From Hoplostethus atlanticus (Eukaryota > Chordata > Actinopteri > Trachichthyiformes > Trachichthyidae), in contig JAXDDX010000144.1 of assembly GCA_034670405.1 (NCBI GenBank), positions 667,501-731,500 on the forward strand: a DNA stretch of 64,000 nucleotides. Direction: 5' to 3'. Position 1 is the first letter of the stretch, and each line of letters opens with the position of its first letter. Below the pieces are notes generated by a model. That model was not told the DNA's origin. It did no database searches and was given only the letters and a program-made list of their open reading frames with translations. Shown here in pieces: positions 38,301 to 52,398 of this stretch. A program made the position numbers and the translations under genes.

Positions 38301-40219
38301 AGCTGAAGAGGGAAAGACAGGAACACAAACAGAGCAGGGACAGAGGACATGGTTAGAGGAACTTTAATTAAAACATTTTTAAAAATAAGGAGCAACACAC
38401 TCATCATCTCAGGGACTGGAAGAGCCTCAACAGACATCAAAATCGTCCTTATGAACTGAAGGACAGTGCATGATTCTCCAATATCCTGAATGGTCTGAAT
38501 GGGCTGGGAATGTTACCGCTAGGACAGCTGCTTTTTTTTTCATCATATTTGTTTGTTTATTCATTATTGTTTTCCCTTTTTGCTAGTTAACATTACCATA
38601 AACAGAACATTAATTTCTGATCATTTCACATAATAATGAGTCATAAATCTGTTTCCAGGAAATGGCCCACATGGGGATGTTCACAGGTACTATCAAAAAC
38701 ATGAGGTCTATTGGCTTCATAGTCATGATTCCTTTCACCCACATGGTTCTAATCAAGACAATAGGGTTGTTTCACAGGGTATAGTACAAACACATACCAC
38801 ATAGATGAAATACACTGCACTGGCAAAAATGAAACAGTTTATGATGAATAAAGTCATTGGTTATAACTAATATATAAGTAAATTGTTTTTGAATTCAATT
38901 GTCATTTATTGTGTTCATCAATGCTTCTACCTCCTTACTGTATCACACATAAACATGTAAAAAGATTAGCCTATATCTTATCATAAACCTACCTACAAAC
39001 CTACCACATGTGAAGCTACAATATTACATGTGTGTGACGAAGTGGGTTGAAGTTGCCTAATATATTCTCACAGTACATAATATAGTCTAGATTTCTACAA
39101 TTCGTTTGGCCAATTGTTTGTTCTTGTTAATCAGCAATCCACCACTACTTGGTAACATTGCTACACTAACTAACACTGTTTTGTCATTGTCAACTGTAAA
39201 ACCTCTCATCGCATCCTTAGGTAACAGGTATCTGAGTCTCATGCACTGTACCAACAAATCCCTAGATAGATTCTGGTAAGTTTCTACTGAGGGCACCATG
39301 ATGATGCCTCTTCTCTACAACTAAGGCACTTGCTATAGCTGTGTAACAATGCCCTCCATTACATCAGAATGGAGACGGTCAACATACAGTAGTAAAGATC
39401 AGCTGGTATGAAGCAAACAGTTACTTAGCAATAGCCATGCAGAGGACATGGCTGCCACTGAAAACTGAAAACTCCAACAAACTCTTGTTTCTATAAGGCT
39501 GTGGTAATGTTTATTTGGCTGAAGACAGTAGGTGGTCTTACCTCATAGACCTGTCACATACAGTGAGAGCAGATGGAGATGAGACACACAAAACACAGTA
39601 GAGGACTTAGCAGGGACAATATGAAGCCAAACACAACGAAACACCAGAGGAACAATGGAGCTAACATCCAGTAATGGGACAGAGTTACTGCAACTGTGCT
39701 GCCCTCAGCTGCTCAAGCAGTTTACCACTACCAGCTATCACCGAGCTATTCAGAAACTACAGAAGCATATTAAATTCATCTTGGAAAAAAAAATCAACTC
39801 TTTTCTCGTTATTATGAGATAGTTTATCATTATTGTGAGATATTTGCTAATTTATTGAGAAAAGAATCACAATGCTAACGTTGGTTTCCGATTCACAGCA
39901 TCTAAACTGACCAATAGGAATGGTGAATTGTAAACCAACCTCAGCCCTTTTCTCATAAAAATGAGAAAAGATCTAATAATTATGAAGAAAGATCACATTA
40001 TGAGAAAACGTGGCAAGTTTTCTTTTCAAAACAAATGCAGGACTATCACAAGAAACAGTCAACAGACACATATTTAACCTACTGTTAACCTAGTGAGTCT
40101 GTTCTACTAGTCAAAACATACTAAAGACTGCTGCTATGGACTGATATCAATACTGGAGTCGTCTGCGTACATAGTCATCTTTCGCCTTCTCTCAACACAT
40201 TGCAGCAAAGAAAAAAGTA

Positions 40220-40264
<45 letters not shown>

Positions 40265-43200
40265 CACAGTAACAAAGTAAGTTTGACTGTAACATGCCTA
40301 AATTGTATCCTAACCAGTATATTTTATACAAATACATATACTATACATATACCACAAACATATACGATACAAGTCCATATACTATTATCTTCTCCCCACT
40401 TTCACTGGTAGCCAAACCGAGGGCAGTATTTGTATTTCGAGATGTAATTGATCCGGCCCGTGATTCGTGATCATGGTGAATTGCACCACGTAAAAATAGA
40501 GAGGCTGCAGAGTCATGCAGAAAAGTCCCACCAGCTTTTGCTGTTGCTATGCGACCAATGATTACAACACCACAGCTGAATTGTTTTAAGATGTCTGCAC
40601 AGCAGAGAGCCTCTTTCTTCATCTATTGATGGAGATATTTCTACATCCTGTGGTGTCAACGTGAAATTTAGGTAATGTTACGGCAGCACGGAGAAACATT
40701 AAATGTGTTTTAATACCCGGAGGGTATTGCAGAAATTGCAATTTTTTTTTTTTTTTAATATTCCCCTTTTTCTCCCCAATTTTACATGTCCAATTCCCTC
40801 TGCCTAAGCAGTCCCGGTCGTTGCTCCACCCCCTCAGCCGGTCCGGGGAGGGTGTAGACTACCACATGCCTCCTCCGATGCATGTGGAGTCGCCAGCCGC
40901 TTCTTTTCACCTGACAGCGAGGAGTTTCACCGGGAGGGCGTAGCGTGTGCGGAGGAACACGTTATCCCCCCCAGTTCCCCTCCCTGCTGAACAGGCGCCC
41001 CGACCGACCAGAGGAGGCGCTAGTGCAGTGACCAGGACACATACCCCTCCGGCTTCCTACCCGCAGGCCAATTGTGTCTGTAGGGACACCCGACCAAGCC
41101 GAAGGTTGCTAGGCAGTTGCTTTGACCACTACACTACCCGGGCGCCCAGAAATTGCAATTTTAATTGGCCTGATTAATCTGACTTGTTACAAACAGCAGC
41201 TTTAAGTCTAGAGCAAAACACAAAGACATCATATTCACCCCAGTGTTCCCTGCACATGCCGGCTAGACACAAAGAAAAAAAACACACAAGCACACCCATA
41301 CCATAATCATTTGCAGTGTAAACACATAGCCACAAATTAAATAATCAGTTCAACAGACAGTCACTGAGGGTTGTATGGATGGATGTATGAATGAATGAAT
41401 GAATGAATACATGGATGAATGGAAAGATAGATAGATGAATGACTTTTTGTCCTCCTACCCAGTTCTTTTTCTTCTTCTTAGCATTGTTGGTGTAGTTGTG
41501 GAGGTCGTTGTTGCTGCTGCCCAGGCTGGACAGGCTGGTGTGACTCGTTATACTGGTCAGGCTGGTTACACTGTCTGTGGATGGCTGTCTGACCATGGAG
41601 GCCTCAGAGGAGCCACTGACTGGACTTCCCTGCTCCGAGACTGGACCATCCCCGCCACGGTGGACGAAAAACACGTTTGGTGTTAATGAATATAACTGAA
41701 CGAATACATCAATCGATGAAAATATACACTCAGGGCTCTATTTTTGCGAATTCATGACGCGCGGCGCAAAGCTCAATCAAGTTGCGTGTGGCCAGAGGCA
41801 TGCACCTGCGATGCAGTTGGAAACGAGGTTGGATTAAGATGAATGACCACGAGTGAACACCTTAAATAAGGTGCTGAGGGCAGAGGATGTTAAATTAGCC
41901 TGGGAAGAGATTGGTGGGATTGGACAGATTGGACAGGTTGGTGTATCAGGTGATAATGTGTAATCGTATTAGACAGGCATCACGCAGCGATTCTCCTTAC
42001 ACTCTGGGTAGGCCTACAGTAGATTGTCGAATGAAAATGATGTAATAATAATAATAATAATAATTTGACCCTTAATTAACCAATCAGTGAGCCTTTTATG
42101 AAGAAAAAACGTCATGGAGATATGGAAATTCCCTCCAATGTTGCGTCAAGGCACACACTGACTATGTTGGTCCTATGTTCTATGTTGGTTGCGTACTGTA
42201 TATAGAATGAAACGTTATGCATCTTATTTTTTCCTGCTTAAGATATTTATATGAAAAGTCAAATTGGCCAACACATCGACCACAAAAAGGGTCAGTAGCT
42301 TTTAAATAGGATCTGTTAAAGCCACAAGCCTACGCTTTGTGCCATGCGCTTTTGGCGTGGTCTGAGCAGGGGGACGGTGCAAGCTCAAATTCCCGCAATC
42401 CTTGAAACCAAAATTGCACTGCACTGCCCCTACTTAAAGGTTATTATTTAGTGAGCACTTATCAAAACAGTGTTACGAAGTGCTTTACAGGATAAATAAA
42501 AATGAAAGCAATACATAAATAATAATAACAATAATTTATTTAGATAGCAATAAGTGCTTTACGCAAAATAAAACAAAATACAACAATACCTAAAATACAG
42601 ATAAGAGCAATAAGACATCATGGACATAAAACAAGCAAATAAATTAACTAACAAAATGCAAGGTTATATATGTGTGTTTTGAGCAGTGACTTGTACTGTA
42701 CTGAGGGAGCTAGACGGATGTTGACAGGGAGATCGATCCATAATGTTGGTATTTATTGGTATACAACAGTTAATCACATAGGAGGGAAGGAAGGTTAGGC
42801 TACTACTTTTGTTAAGGTTAGGCTTTGGTTAAGGTTAGGCTTAAGGTTAAAAATGCAAAAGACTGAGAACACACAGTCCATGGTCTATCGGTCTATGTTG
42901 AGGATCACAGACTTCTCTCTTCCAAAAGTATTTATTGGACTATTTCAACACCAACATGTTTATATAATAGTTTTTATATATACTGTATAAAGTATATGGT
43001 ATATGAGTATATGGTACCCTGATGAAGGCAATGGCTGTTAATATAATCAAATAAATACTACTAATATTTCATTATAGTGTTATGATTAGGGTATGGTTTT
43101 GTTCATGGTTAAATAAGAAAAACTTTGGCAGAAAATTTGAAAACCTCCTTGTATTGGTTGGGACCCAACCCGTGTCATCAGCATTGAAGGTGAACGTAAC

Positions 43201-45364
43201 CACCCTGACCTCCGCACCCTCCACTGCGCTGTTTCTATGTCAAACTACTGACTGTTTCATAAACAGACTGCTTCACTGTGAGCATACCTGTGCATGTACG
43301 TTCAGGTGTGTGCTATCTTCATCAAATATGTATCTGGTGTGTGTGTGTTTCTCCTCACCAGGCGTGCAGGCTTCAGCAGTGTTCATAACAGTGCTCATGG
43401 CAGCCTGAGTCTCACTGTTCTGCTTTTTCAGCTGTTCAATGGTGCGGCTCAGGTCATTCAGCTCACTGTCCTATTGGCCCCAATGGAGGAAACAACACAC
43501 ACCAAGGTTAATGACCAAGTCTACATGAAACAGAAAAGCATGGCTGCCTGTCCAAACTCTCTATACAGCACTAGCTTCTTCTCCTCCTAGTTTACAATAG
43601 AACTGATATGCTGTTGCATGTTACTTTTTTTTGCAGTTAGAGCTACGAGCATTAGTTAAGAATATTTCAACTTTTAGCAAAAGAATACTTAAAATATATT
43701 TACACTAGTTACATAGCAAAGCGATTGACATAGATGACTGTACAATGCGGCCCTAGCCTCTGCCAACTAGGAGGGTGCAGAAGCCTCTGTGATTCTAGTA
43801 CTAGTATTTGTTAAATATCACACACACACCTTTTGTTCAGCAGTAGTCGTGAGGTTCTGCAGTCTTACGGTCATGTTGCTCAGACTCTGTTCAAACGCAG
43901 CCACCAGGTGGGCCTGCAAGGAATGACAACAGCAGCTTGTCACCTCTGCCAAGGGGGTTATGTTTTCACCCTTGTTTGTTTGTCTGTCTGTAAGCAGGAT
44001 CTCTCAGTATAAACAGATTTCCATGAAATTTGGTGGACAGGCCACCACTAGACAATTATCGTTTTTTAGCCATAACTTGATTCCTAAGGGTATGTTTGCG
44101 TTCTCTTCTAGTTAGAAAGAGTCGTACACGATATCTGTAGTTCAAAAGTGTCCTCTGTATTAAAAAACAACACTTGTTAATCATTCAAGATTTTTATTGC
44201 GCATCAGCAGATCTAGGTGGAAAATAAAGAGTTTTAGAGCACTCTTATTTGTTCGAAATTCAAAATACAGGTCCATTTTTACAGTCTTCACAAACAGCAT
44301 AAACTGTTTATACCCACAAACTTCACTTAATAATAATCTGGTTATCTCATACTCACATTAGCACTGAGCTGGGTAGTAAGAGCAGATACTTTCTCCTGAG
44401 AGGCATCCAGCTCCCTGCGCAGTTTACGGATCTAGACATGATACAAGATAGAGAAAATTATAATTACGTGTCTTATAGTTACAGCTTAGGAATATGGACC
44501 CAACACAAGAGAGACAGATTTGGATGCAAAACAGATTTGAGGTAAATTTGACATTAAAGCTGCACTATGTAACTTTCTGCAATTTAGTCGTTGGCGGCCC
44601 CAAGTGGCATCGAGAGGTAACTGTTTGTATTTTTTAAGACTTCACTACCCTTAGGCTACGTCCACACTAAGCCATTAAAATTTGAAAACAACGTAATAAA
44701 TAAAAATAAAATGTCATTGTTTTCAAAAGTTTTCGCCGTTCACACTATAACGCGAGGCCTGGGGTTTTCAGGGTTTATCTGCATTTTTGAAAAGCTCAGA
44801 TTTCGGGGATCGAAAACGCTGACGGAAAAATAAATATGTGTTTTCAAATTTGAATGGCATAGTGTGGATGTAGCCTTAGCTTTCCATAGCGATAGCCGAG
44901 GCACTAGCTCGCTCACTGCTGTTTTGGAGCTGTGTGCGTTCGGCTTGTAAGTTTCAATTCGTCACTTCCGGTGCTCAGAGAAAACTTTCCCGCCAGTGTA
45001 CCTAACGACTCCAAAACTTCATTGGGGTGAATGGAGAGAATCTACAGGGGCTCAATGAAGGGGGCCATTACTGTCTCAGCCCCACTTCATGAACTAGACT
45101 GATAAGGCGCTTGGATTTAGGTTTAAAACACCCAAATATAAGACAGACTTTGGTTATATGAGAATCAACAACAGTACAACTTAAATGGGTCTTGTCTACT
45201 GACTGCATCTATGGTTTGGTTTTGACGGAAGTTGATCATAAAAAAAACTTCTCACCTCTGTCTGGGATTTCTCCTCAGTCTGGAAGAGGAGGTGGGGAAA
45301 GAGATGAGCACAAAGAAGGGGGAAAAATAGATGAGTTGGAACATGCTGCAGACACACATACATC

Positions 45365-45410
<46 letters not shown>

Positions 45411-46062
45411 ATCTTACCGTAGAGTAGGCGGAGGAGGTGTTGGAGACCAGGGACAGATTGGAACCGCTCACTGAATAAAAATCAAACAACAAGCGAGTAC
45501 ATTCAGGGTAACTGACACAGAAGGGAAACAGAGTCTGACGGCCAAGCTGACAGAATCATACTGTGTGGTCAGTTGACAGAAAACATACAGGGCTCTATTT
45601 TTGTCATGGCCCGTGGCGGATCGCGGGGCTTTGAGCCAGCAAAGTACCATTTTCATCGGTTGCACACACTTTTTCTGAGCGCCCTGCTTTTAAAGTTGTG
45701 ATTGAAGTCAAGCACACCACACCTACTGATGATGTATTCCTCCAAGTCTAACCCTGTTAAGAACTGTGCACGCACATAAAGTACCAAAAATCAGTCGCCA
45801 CGCCCTGTGAACATGTACACTGGCCAACTTTATAATGGAGATGTCTCAATTTCCTTGCATTGATGTCCTGCATGCTTTGTACATTTTGCCCTGAGCCTCA
45901 CTTCACGTTTTGTCAGGAATGCTGTCCGATCATGTTGCTGGTGCACCTACTGATTCTAACCGTGAAGACCTATGAGTCATCTGACAGAGTCATACAACAG
46001 TCAACTGTAGAGGCTGGGATGGGAATAGACTGCTCCCTGTACTAGGGAAAGTTACAACCTAA

Positions 46063-46097
<35 letters not shown>

Positions 46098-49000
46098 CCT
46101 GTAGTTCCCAGCTCCAGCCAGCTCTGAAACCATGGCTTATGTTGATCATCATTAGTCTACAGCAGAGATAGACAGGACTGGCTGAGGTTAGGAGCTGCCA
46201 GCGCTGCCTCTATCACCACAGACCAAATTTCAAATATACGAGGACCAGTATGACACTTGTGCAGTACAGTGAATGGTGGAGTTTCACGTTTCTGAGATGT
46301 TCAAAGCATATTTTTCCGACAAAATCAAACTTTTGAGTGTCTGTTTTATGGAGTCAGTTAACTCAATAGTCACAAATGAATACACACGATTCACAAATAT
46401 ATTTTGCGATTTATATATAAATGTCTCTGTTCACAAATATATTTTTCAATGCACACACAAATGTGTATCGTTTCATATAAATGTAAAAAAAAATATCTAT
46501 ATATAAATGACAGAAGGTTCACAAATAAATTAGTGTTCACAAATGTCTGTTTCCGATGCACACACATTTTTTCTAAAGGGCCTTTCTCTGTAGCCTATCA
46601 GACGTCTCTTTCAAGTTCAGCCAATCACACCAGCGTGTGATTTCAATGCTGCGTTCAATGTCCCTAATCCCGACGAGTTTCGCGTCCGGTAGCAGTACTC
46701 CAAGTGTAAATTAAACATAACACGTTTAGCCAATAATTCCCTTGTCGTTCGTGATTGAATAAATTTGAATTATGATCGTCTGATTTTGCTAACAATGTGT
46801 TATTTACACAGCTAGAAAAGTTAGCTAGGTAATATTTGAACCATGTTAGGCCATTTCGCACTAGCACCCCAAAACAATCTCAATCCGAAACACAGAGCAG
46901 TAGTCTATTTGAGTTGCGTCACGACTGTCCACTATTGCCTGCTATTTGAGGAGCAAGAGGATGAGGAGAGAGAAGATGAAGAGATCCAACCGAAGACTAA
47001 ATGTAGAAGAGACTTTGGCATTGTTTCATGAACTGGGTGAAGGGGAATCTGTTGGTGGACGTTGCAGTACGTGTTTCCCAGTGGGACCTTTGAGGGAGTA
47101 ACACAGGGGGCGGAGTCCAGTCAAAGACTGTCGCGTGAGTGATACAGTTGTACTGCCCGGGATATGTTTGATATCAGTCAGGTATTTGAAGATACGTCGT
47201 TGTTTGTACTTATTGCTATAATTAAACACTTATTGAAACAGTGGAGACGTCTCAGACTTGAGCGATGTGGACTGGAGCGAGGAGGAGTGTTCGTCTGATT
47301 CCGGCTATGAGCCAGAGGGACCGTAGTCCCCGTCCTACCGGGTAGGCATAGGTTATTCTTTTTTCACGTAGGCCTAATTTATGTTATTTCGGGTTTAGGG
47401 ATAGGTTGAATTAGTTCGCCGTCAATCGGATTGCGCCGCTGTATAGATTACATTACATGAGATTACATTGTTCCGCTTTTTACGACTTCTTTTCTTAAAC
47501 TTTGCACAACGTTGCACTTTGAAGCAGCTGTGCTGCCATGAATGTATAGGACCTATACTACAATAAAGAGCAATCTAATCTAATCTACACAGAGGCGCGA
47601 TCCGTTTGACGGCAAACTAATTCAACCTAGCCCTAAACCCGAAATAACATAAATTAGGCCTACGTGAAAAAATAATAACCTATGCCTACCTGGTAGAACG
47701 GGGACTACGGTCCCTCTGGCTCATAGCCCGAATCAGACGAACACTCCTCCTCGCTCCAGTCCACATCGCTCAAGCCTGAGACTTCTCCACTGTTTCAATA
47801 AGTGTTTGATTATAGCAATAAGTACAAACAACGACATATCTTCAAACACCTGACTGATATCAAATATATCTCGGGCAGTACAGCTCTATGACTTCCGCGA
47901 CAGTCTTCGACTGGACTCCGCCCCCTGCGTTACTTCAAATCCCATTTCTCATTTTCACCCCTACGACTCGTTTTCGAGTGCCCCTCGCCCTTCGGCTTGG
48001 CCCTCGGAACAGAGTTACAAGGGGTAGTGGTTGAAATCTCTCCCTATGAATTTCGTTCACAACTTATACGTTTCACGTCACTAATCGATCAAACAAGTCA
48101 TCAAATAAAAAAGACCACTGCTTCATTACCAGACCACTTCTTGACAGAATAGTGTTAGCGGTGCTGTAACAAGTGCAGCAACTTCGCTGCTGAACTTTAG
48201 TTATATTTCGGCGTCATATGCCATCAAAGGGGGGAAATGCGACATGGAAATATGTCAAAATGCGGGACTGTCATGCACAAATCAGCAAGAGAGAGTAGAG
48301 ACATCGGCATACTAGCGATTTTTTGTTACGCTTGCTATAAAGAAAAGGTCTATAATACATTGAAACGACATTAAACTAAGATAATACGATGGTTATAATA
48401 TTTTTTAAATCTTTATTAACGAAGAAAATACTACATTTGTGGTTTCCTTTTGTTGCTTGTGCAGCGTCCCCCCCATCTTGCCGATGATTGTCGGAGATTT
48501 GTCATAACCCTGGGTTTGTAGTGTGCCCCTGAAAAATCTCCGTTTGGAGGGCCATGTAGCCCTAGCATTTCGCCCTACCCCTCGATCCCAACAAGAATCG
48601 GGACACCCCTACCCCTACACGTGAACACGCGGAGGGGAAGGGCTAAGGGGTAGGGCGACGGGGTGAATAGGGATTCGGCCTTAGTTTTCGGTTTGATCTC
48701 TTCATCTTCTCTCTCTTCATCCTCTTGCTCCTCAAATAGCAGGCAATAGTGGACAATCCTGATGCAACTCAAATAGACTACTGCTCTGTGTTTCAGATTG
48801 AGATTGTCTTGGGGTGCTAGTGCGAAATGGCCTAACATGGTTCAAATATTACCTAGCTAACTTTTCTAGCTGTGTAAATAACACATCGTTAGCAAAATCA
48901 GACGATCATAATTCAAATGTATTCAATCACGAACAACAAGGGGATTATTGGCTAAATGTGTTATGTTTAATTTACACTTGGAGTACTGCTACCGGACGCG

Positions 49001-52000
49001 AAACTCGTCGGGATTAGGGACATTGAACGCAGCATTGAAATCACACGCTGGTGTGATTGGCTGAACTTGAAAGAGATGTCTGATAGGCTACAGAGAAAGG
49101 CCGTTTAGAAAAAATGCAATTTGTGAATCTAACCACGTCAGGTAACTCTCAAAAATCCACACACAAATGTAACGAGGTTCACAACTCGTCTGGAGGTTTC
49201 TAAACGCAGATTCGACAATCTGTATATAAATGTAACAACATTTAAATGTTTTAGATGAACACTGCAGCTGTTTTTAACTAAGTATATTTGTGGATTTGTT
49301 TTACATTTATATAAAACGAGACGTATTTGTGTGTGCATCGGAAACAGACATTTGTGAACACTAATTTATTTGTGAACCTTCTGTCATTTATATATATATT
49401 TTTTTTTTTACATTTATATGAAACGATACACATTTGTGTGTGCATTGAAAAATATATTTGTGAACAGAGACATTTATATATAAATCGCAAAATATATTTG
49501 TGAATCGTGTTGTATTCATTTGTGACTATTGAGAGTTAACTGACTCCATACAGTTTAGCCCATCTATCTGTTTATATCAAGGTGGAAGCCATTACATCAG
49601 ATCCAGGCTTCAACGATATGTGCTCAGGATTTCCTCCAAGGTTTTGAATGGGTTGTGTTCAAACTCAAGATGCAAGTAAATGTGAATGAATTGCAGTGAA
49701 ATCTTGAGGTCGTTCGGTAGTAGTGTAGCCAAAGAATCTTTGGTGGTTGCGCCTATATGAAATTGGCTGGACCAAACCTAGACCTTTAGATAGACAGGCA
49801 GTATAACATACCTTCCTCCAGTCCATCTCTGAGAGAGCCAGAAATAGAGATGGTTCTACTCTTCTCATCCAGTGACATGTTAGAACTCCTGTATACGTCG
49901 CAGTTTCCTGCCTCCTGATTGGACAGCCCGTTAGGCACACCTCCGCAGCGCAGGGCAGACAGGTTCATCTGATTGGCTGCTGTAGGACTTCCTAATGGAG
50001 GGAGGGACAGACATAAGAGAGGATTATTCAGCAGTGGTTTTGTTGTTTTGGCTTCATGTAAAGTACACTATATATCTGTCTAGTTCAGGACAACACACAT
50101 CTTGAGTTACTTTTCAACTCAACATATGTCACTGACAACAAATACCTAGTCCACATTATGTCAAAGTCCAGTGACATCATATTGTCAATAAAATGATCAA
50201 TAAACCAATAGTTGTGCTGTAAACAGGTCTTTCAGGTGACACAACATGCCCTCTGGCTGCCATATTGGAGGCCCTCAGCTCTTGGGTAACAGTGGTGTTG
50301 AACAGCTGATTGCATTTCTAAAGTTATAGGTTAGTTGTCTCAACAGAACTAAATAGACATGGTTAATTTCTGTCTGTTTCTGACTGGGAACTGATCATTT
50401 CATCACTGATACATCTGATTGATTTTGTGTTTAGATAATCAGCTTGTTAGCTAGCTAACCATAGTATCTGGTCAGCTAACCATCACTGTCTTGTTGCTAA
50501 CACATCTGATTAGCACACTAGCGTTAGCAGTGGCTAGTAGTCCCATGTTAACATCAACGAAATTAGCCTGCTGGCTAGTTAGCTAACTAACAGTTTGTTC
50601 AGGTTAACTGAGCTGACTCTTCTCCAGCTCCAACACAAGACTGTTTTGGAGTAGAGACTAGGGCTGATGACAAGACAGTTTATTGAGTCACAGTAACCTA
50701 CATTTTGAAACAAATCTACCTGATCACACTGTTCAATTTTACTTTAAACAATACTGAATGGATCTACACTCTCACCGCAACAATCATTTCTAGGTATATC
50801 TCTTTGTAGCCTGATTGTTATATATTTAAACTAATATCCTCTCCAATGGACCTCCACGTTGGAGCCAAATGTGGTTGATAGGAGATTTGGGATGCAAATG
50901 CAAAAAAAAGGATGCTGTGGTGTATTGCTCTGCTGCTGTATTGTACAAACCCAGCTGGGAGCAGGAGGTGAAGCGTGATCCAAAGGGGGAGGAGAGGGAG
51001 GAGACACCTGACTCATGGACACCGCCTCCTATGTGAGAGTGCAGCCAATCGCGATGCTCCTCTCCCCGCAGAGGAGACAGGTGGCCGTACCTGCAGACAA
51101 AAAAAAATGAAACAATCGAATATTTATAGCAATGAGGAGATAGTACGGCATTTGTGGTTAGTGATTTCAAAAAGCACTTCCAGAGACACTTCAGAGACAA
51201 ATGTAAGCTCACATTTATCTTTCCAGCAATTCGAAATCCACTTCAACATGTGCTCAGAGATGTACCCTATGTGTAGGCCCTTGACTGCAAACATTAGGCC
51301 AAATGTAAACAACCTAGTTGATATAAAATGTTGTCCTCAAACTGCTGCTATGAAGTCAAATAAGTCTGGCTGTTTGAATGCAAGTTCTTTGTTAAACAAA
51401 TCATTTATCTGTCAGGATCTTATTAGGTCTAAGAACCTAGAATTTCTCACGATTACTTAAACCAGCCTACCAATCTGATCCAGGCGTGGTGGTGGCATTG
51501 CTATTACTCATTCAAATGGCTTCTCTAAGTAGTTTCGTCACTTTCGAGCACCTTAGGCAGGGGACACACTAGAATCCGATTTTGAGAATGCATTGCATCA
51601 CCCACATGACGACGGATTTCACAGATTTTAATCTCTCAGTAGTAAATATGCTCACACTAGACGATTAAGCAAGGATGGGGTATCACACACAACGGAGATT
51701 ATCCTGCTCACTGACGTTAGCAATCCAATGTGAATCAATATGTATTAATATGCACATTAATGCAACATGCATTAATATGTACTAATATGTAACATCATGG
51801 GGATGTTATATCAAAGCAATGTGTTACCTTAATGGATAGAAGCTGGAAGCATTGGAGTTTTGATATCTCATTGAATGATTCATTCATTGATTTTCTTTAC
51901 CCACTTATTCATATTCAGGGCCACGGAAGGATGGGGCCTATCCCACCATGCATTGGGCAGAAGGCAGGGAAACACCCTGGACAGGTCGCCAGTACATCAC

Positions 52001-52355
52001 AAGGCAAACACACTTAATTGCTCCTTTTTATGATCCGGAGAAACCTAAAGCTTGGTGGCTAAACTAGGTGGATAAGCCAGAGTATGTCCTGCCAGACCAG
52101 AGAAGCAAGAGTTAATGCTGCATTCACATCATATCATATCGCTGCTATGACTTGCTAGGATGTGTTCACATTGTTCAAGTTGCTTGTTGTACTAAAGAGT
52201 TGAGAGTTGTTTTTTTAGGGTATCCTATCTAGTTTCTACCAGCAGCTTAACAAGCCACAGAGAAAGTGATGGAAGATTACTGTAATTAGAACTAGACAGC
52301 TGTGTGGAGGGGAGGCCTGAGAGAGAGACCACTAACAACAAGGTTGGCTTCCACT

Positions 52356-52398
<43 letters not shown>

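Larger units (their letters stand above)
38303..40729. other. nav2 introns around the microexon
   Basis: Apart from the 9-nt microexon and a CA repeat, I see no element with defined ends. GAGAAAAGA/ATTATGAG runs near 39795-40010 are low complexity. Confidence 0.4.
46347..49550. mobile_element. 3.2-kb palindromic (long inverted repeat) element
   Basis: Both ends begin TATGGAGTCAGTTAACTC in inverted orientation. The outer arms (46347-47009 and 48684-49550) and inner arms (about 47091-47440 and 47591-47945) match at high identity with small indels. A unique spacer of about 150 bp lies at 47441-47590. Arm ends carry repeated GTTCACAAAT and ATTTATATAAATG-like motifs. The right arm has a 740-bp insertion and a 230-bp stretch absent on the left. 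No transposase was recognised and no clear target duplication was found. It fills the nav2 intron between exons 8 and 9. Confidence 0.75.

Noticed and set aside
46347-49550. Palindrome as an assembly fold-back artefact
   Set aside because: The arms differ by substitutions, a 230-bp length difference and a 740-bp insertion; a simple artefact would be nearly identical. Long reads would settle it.
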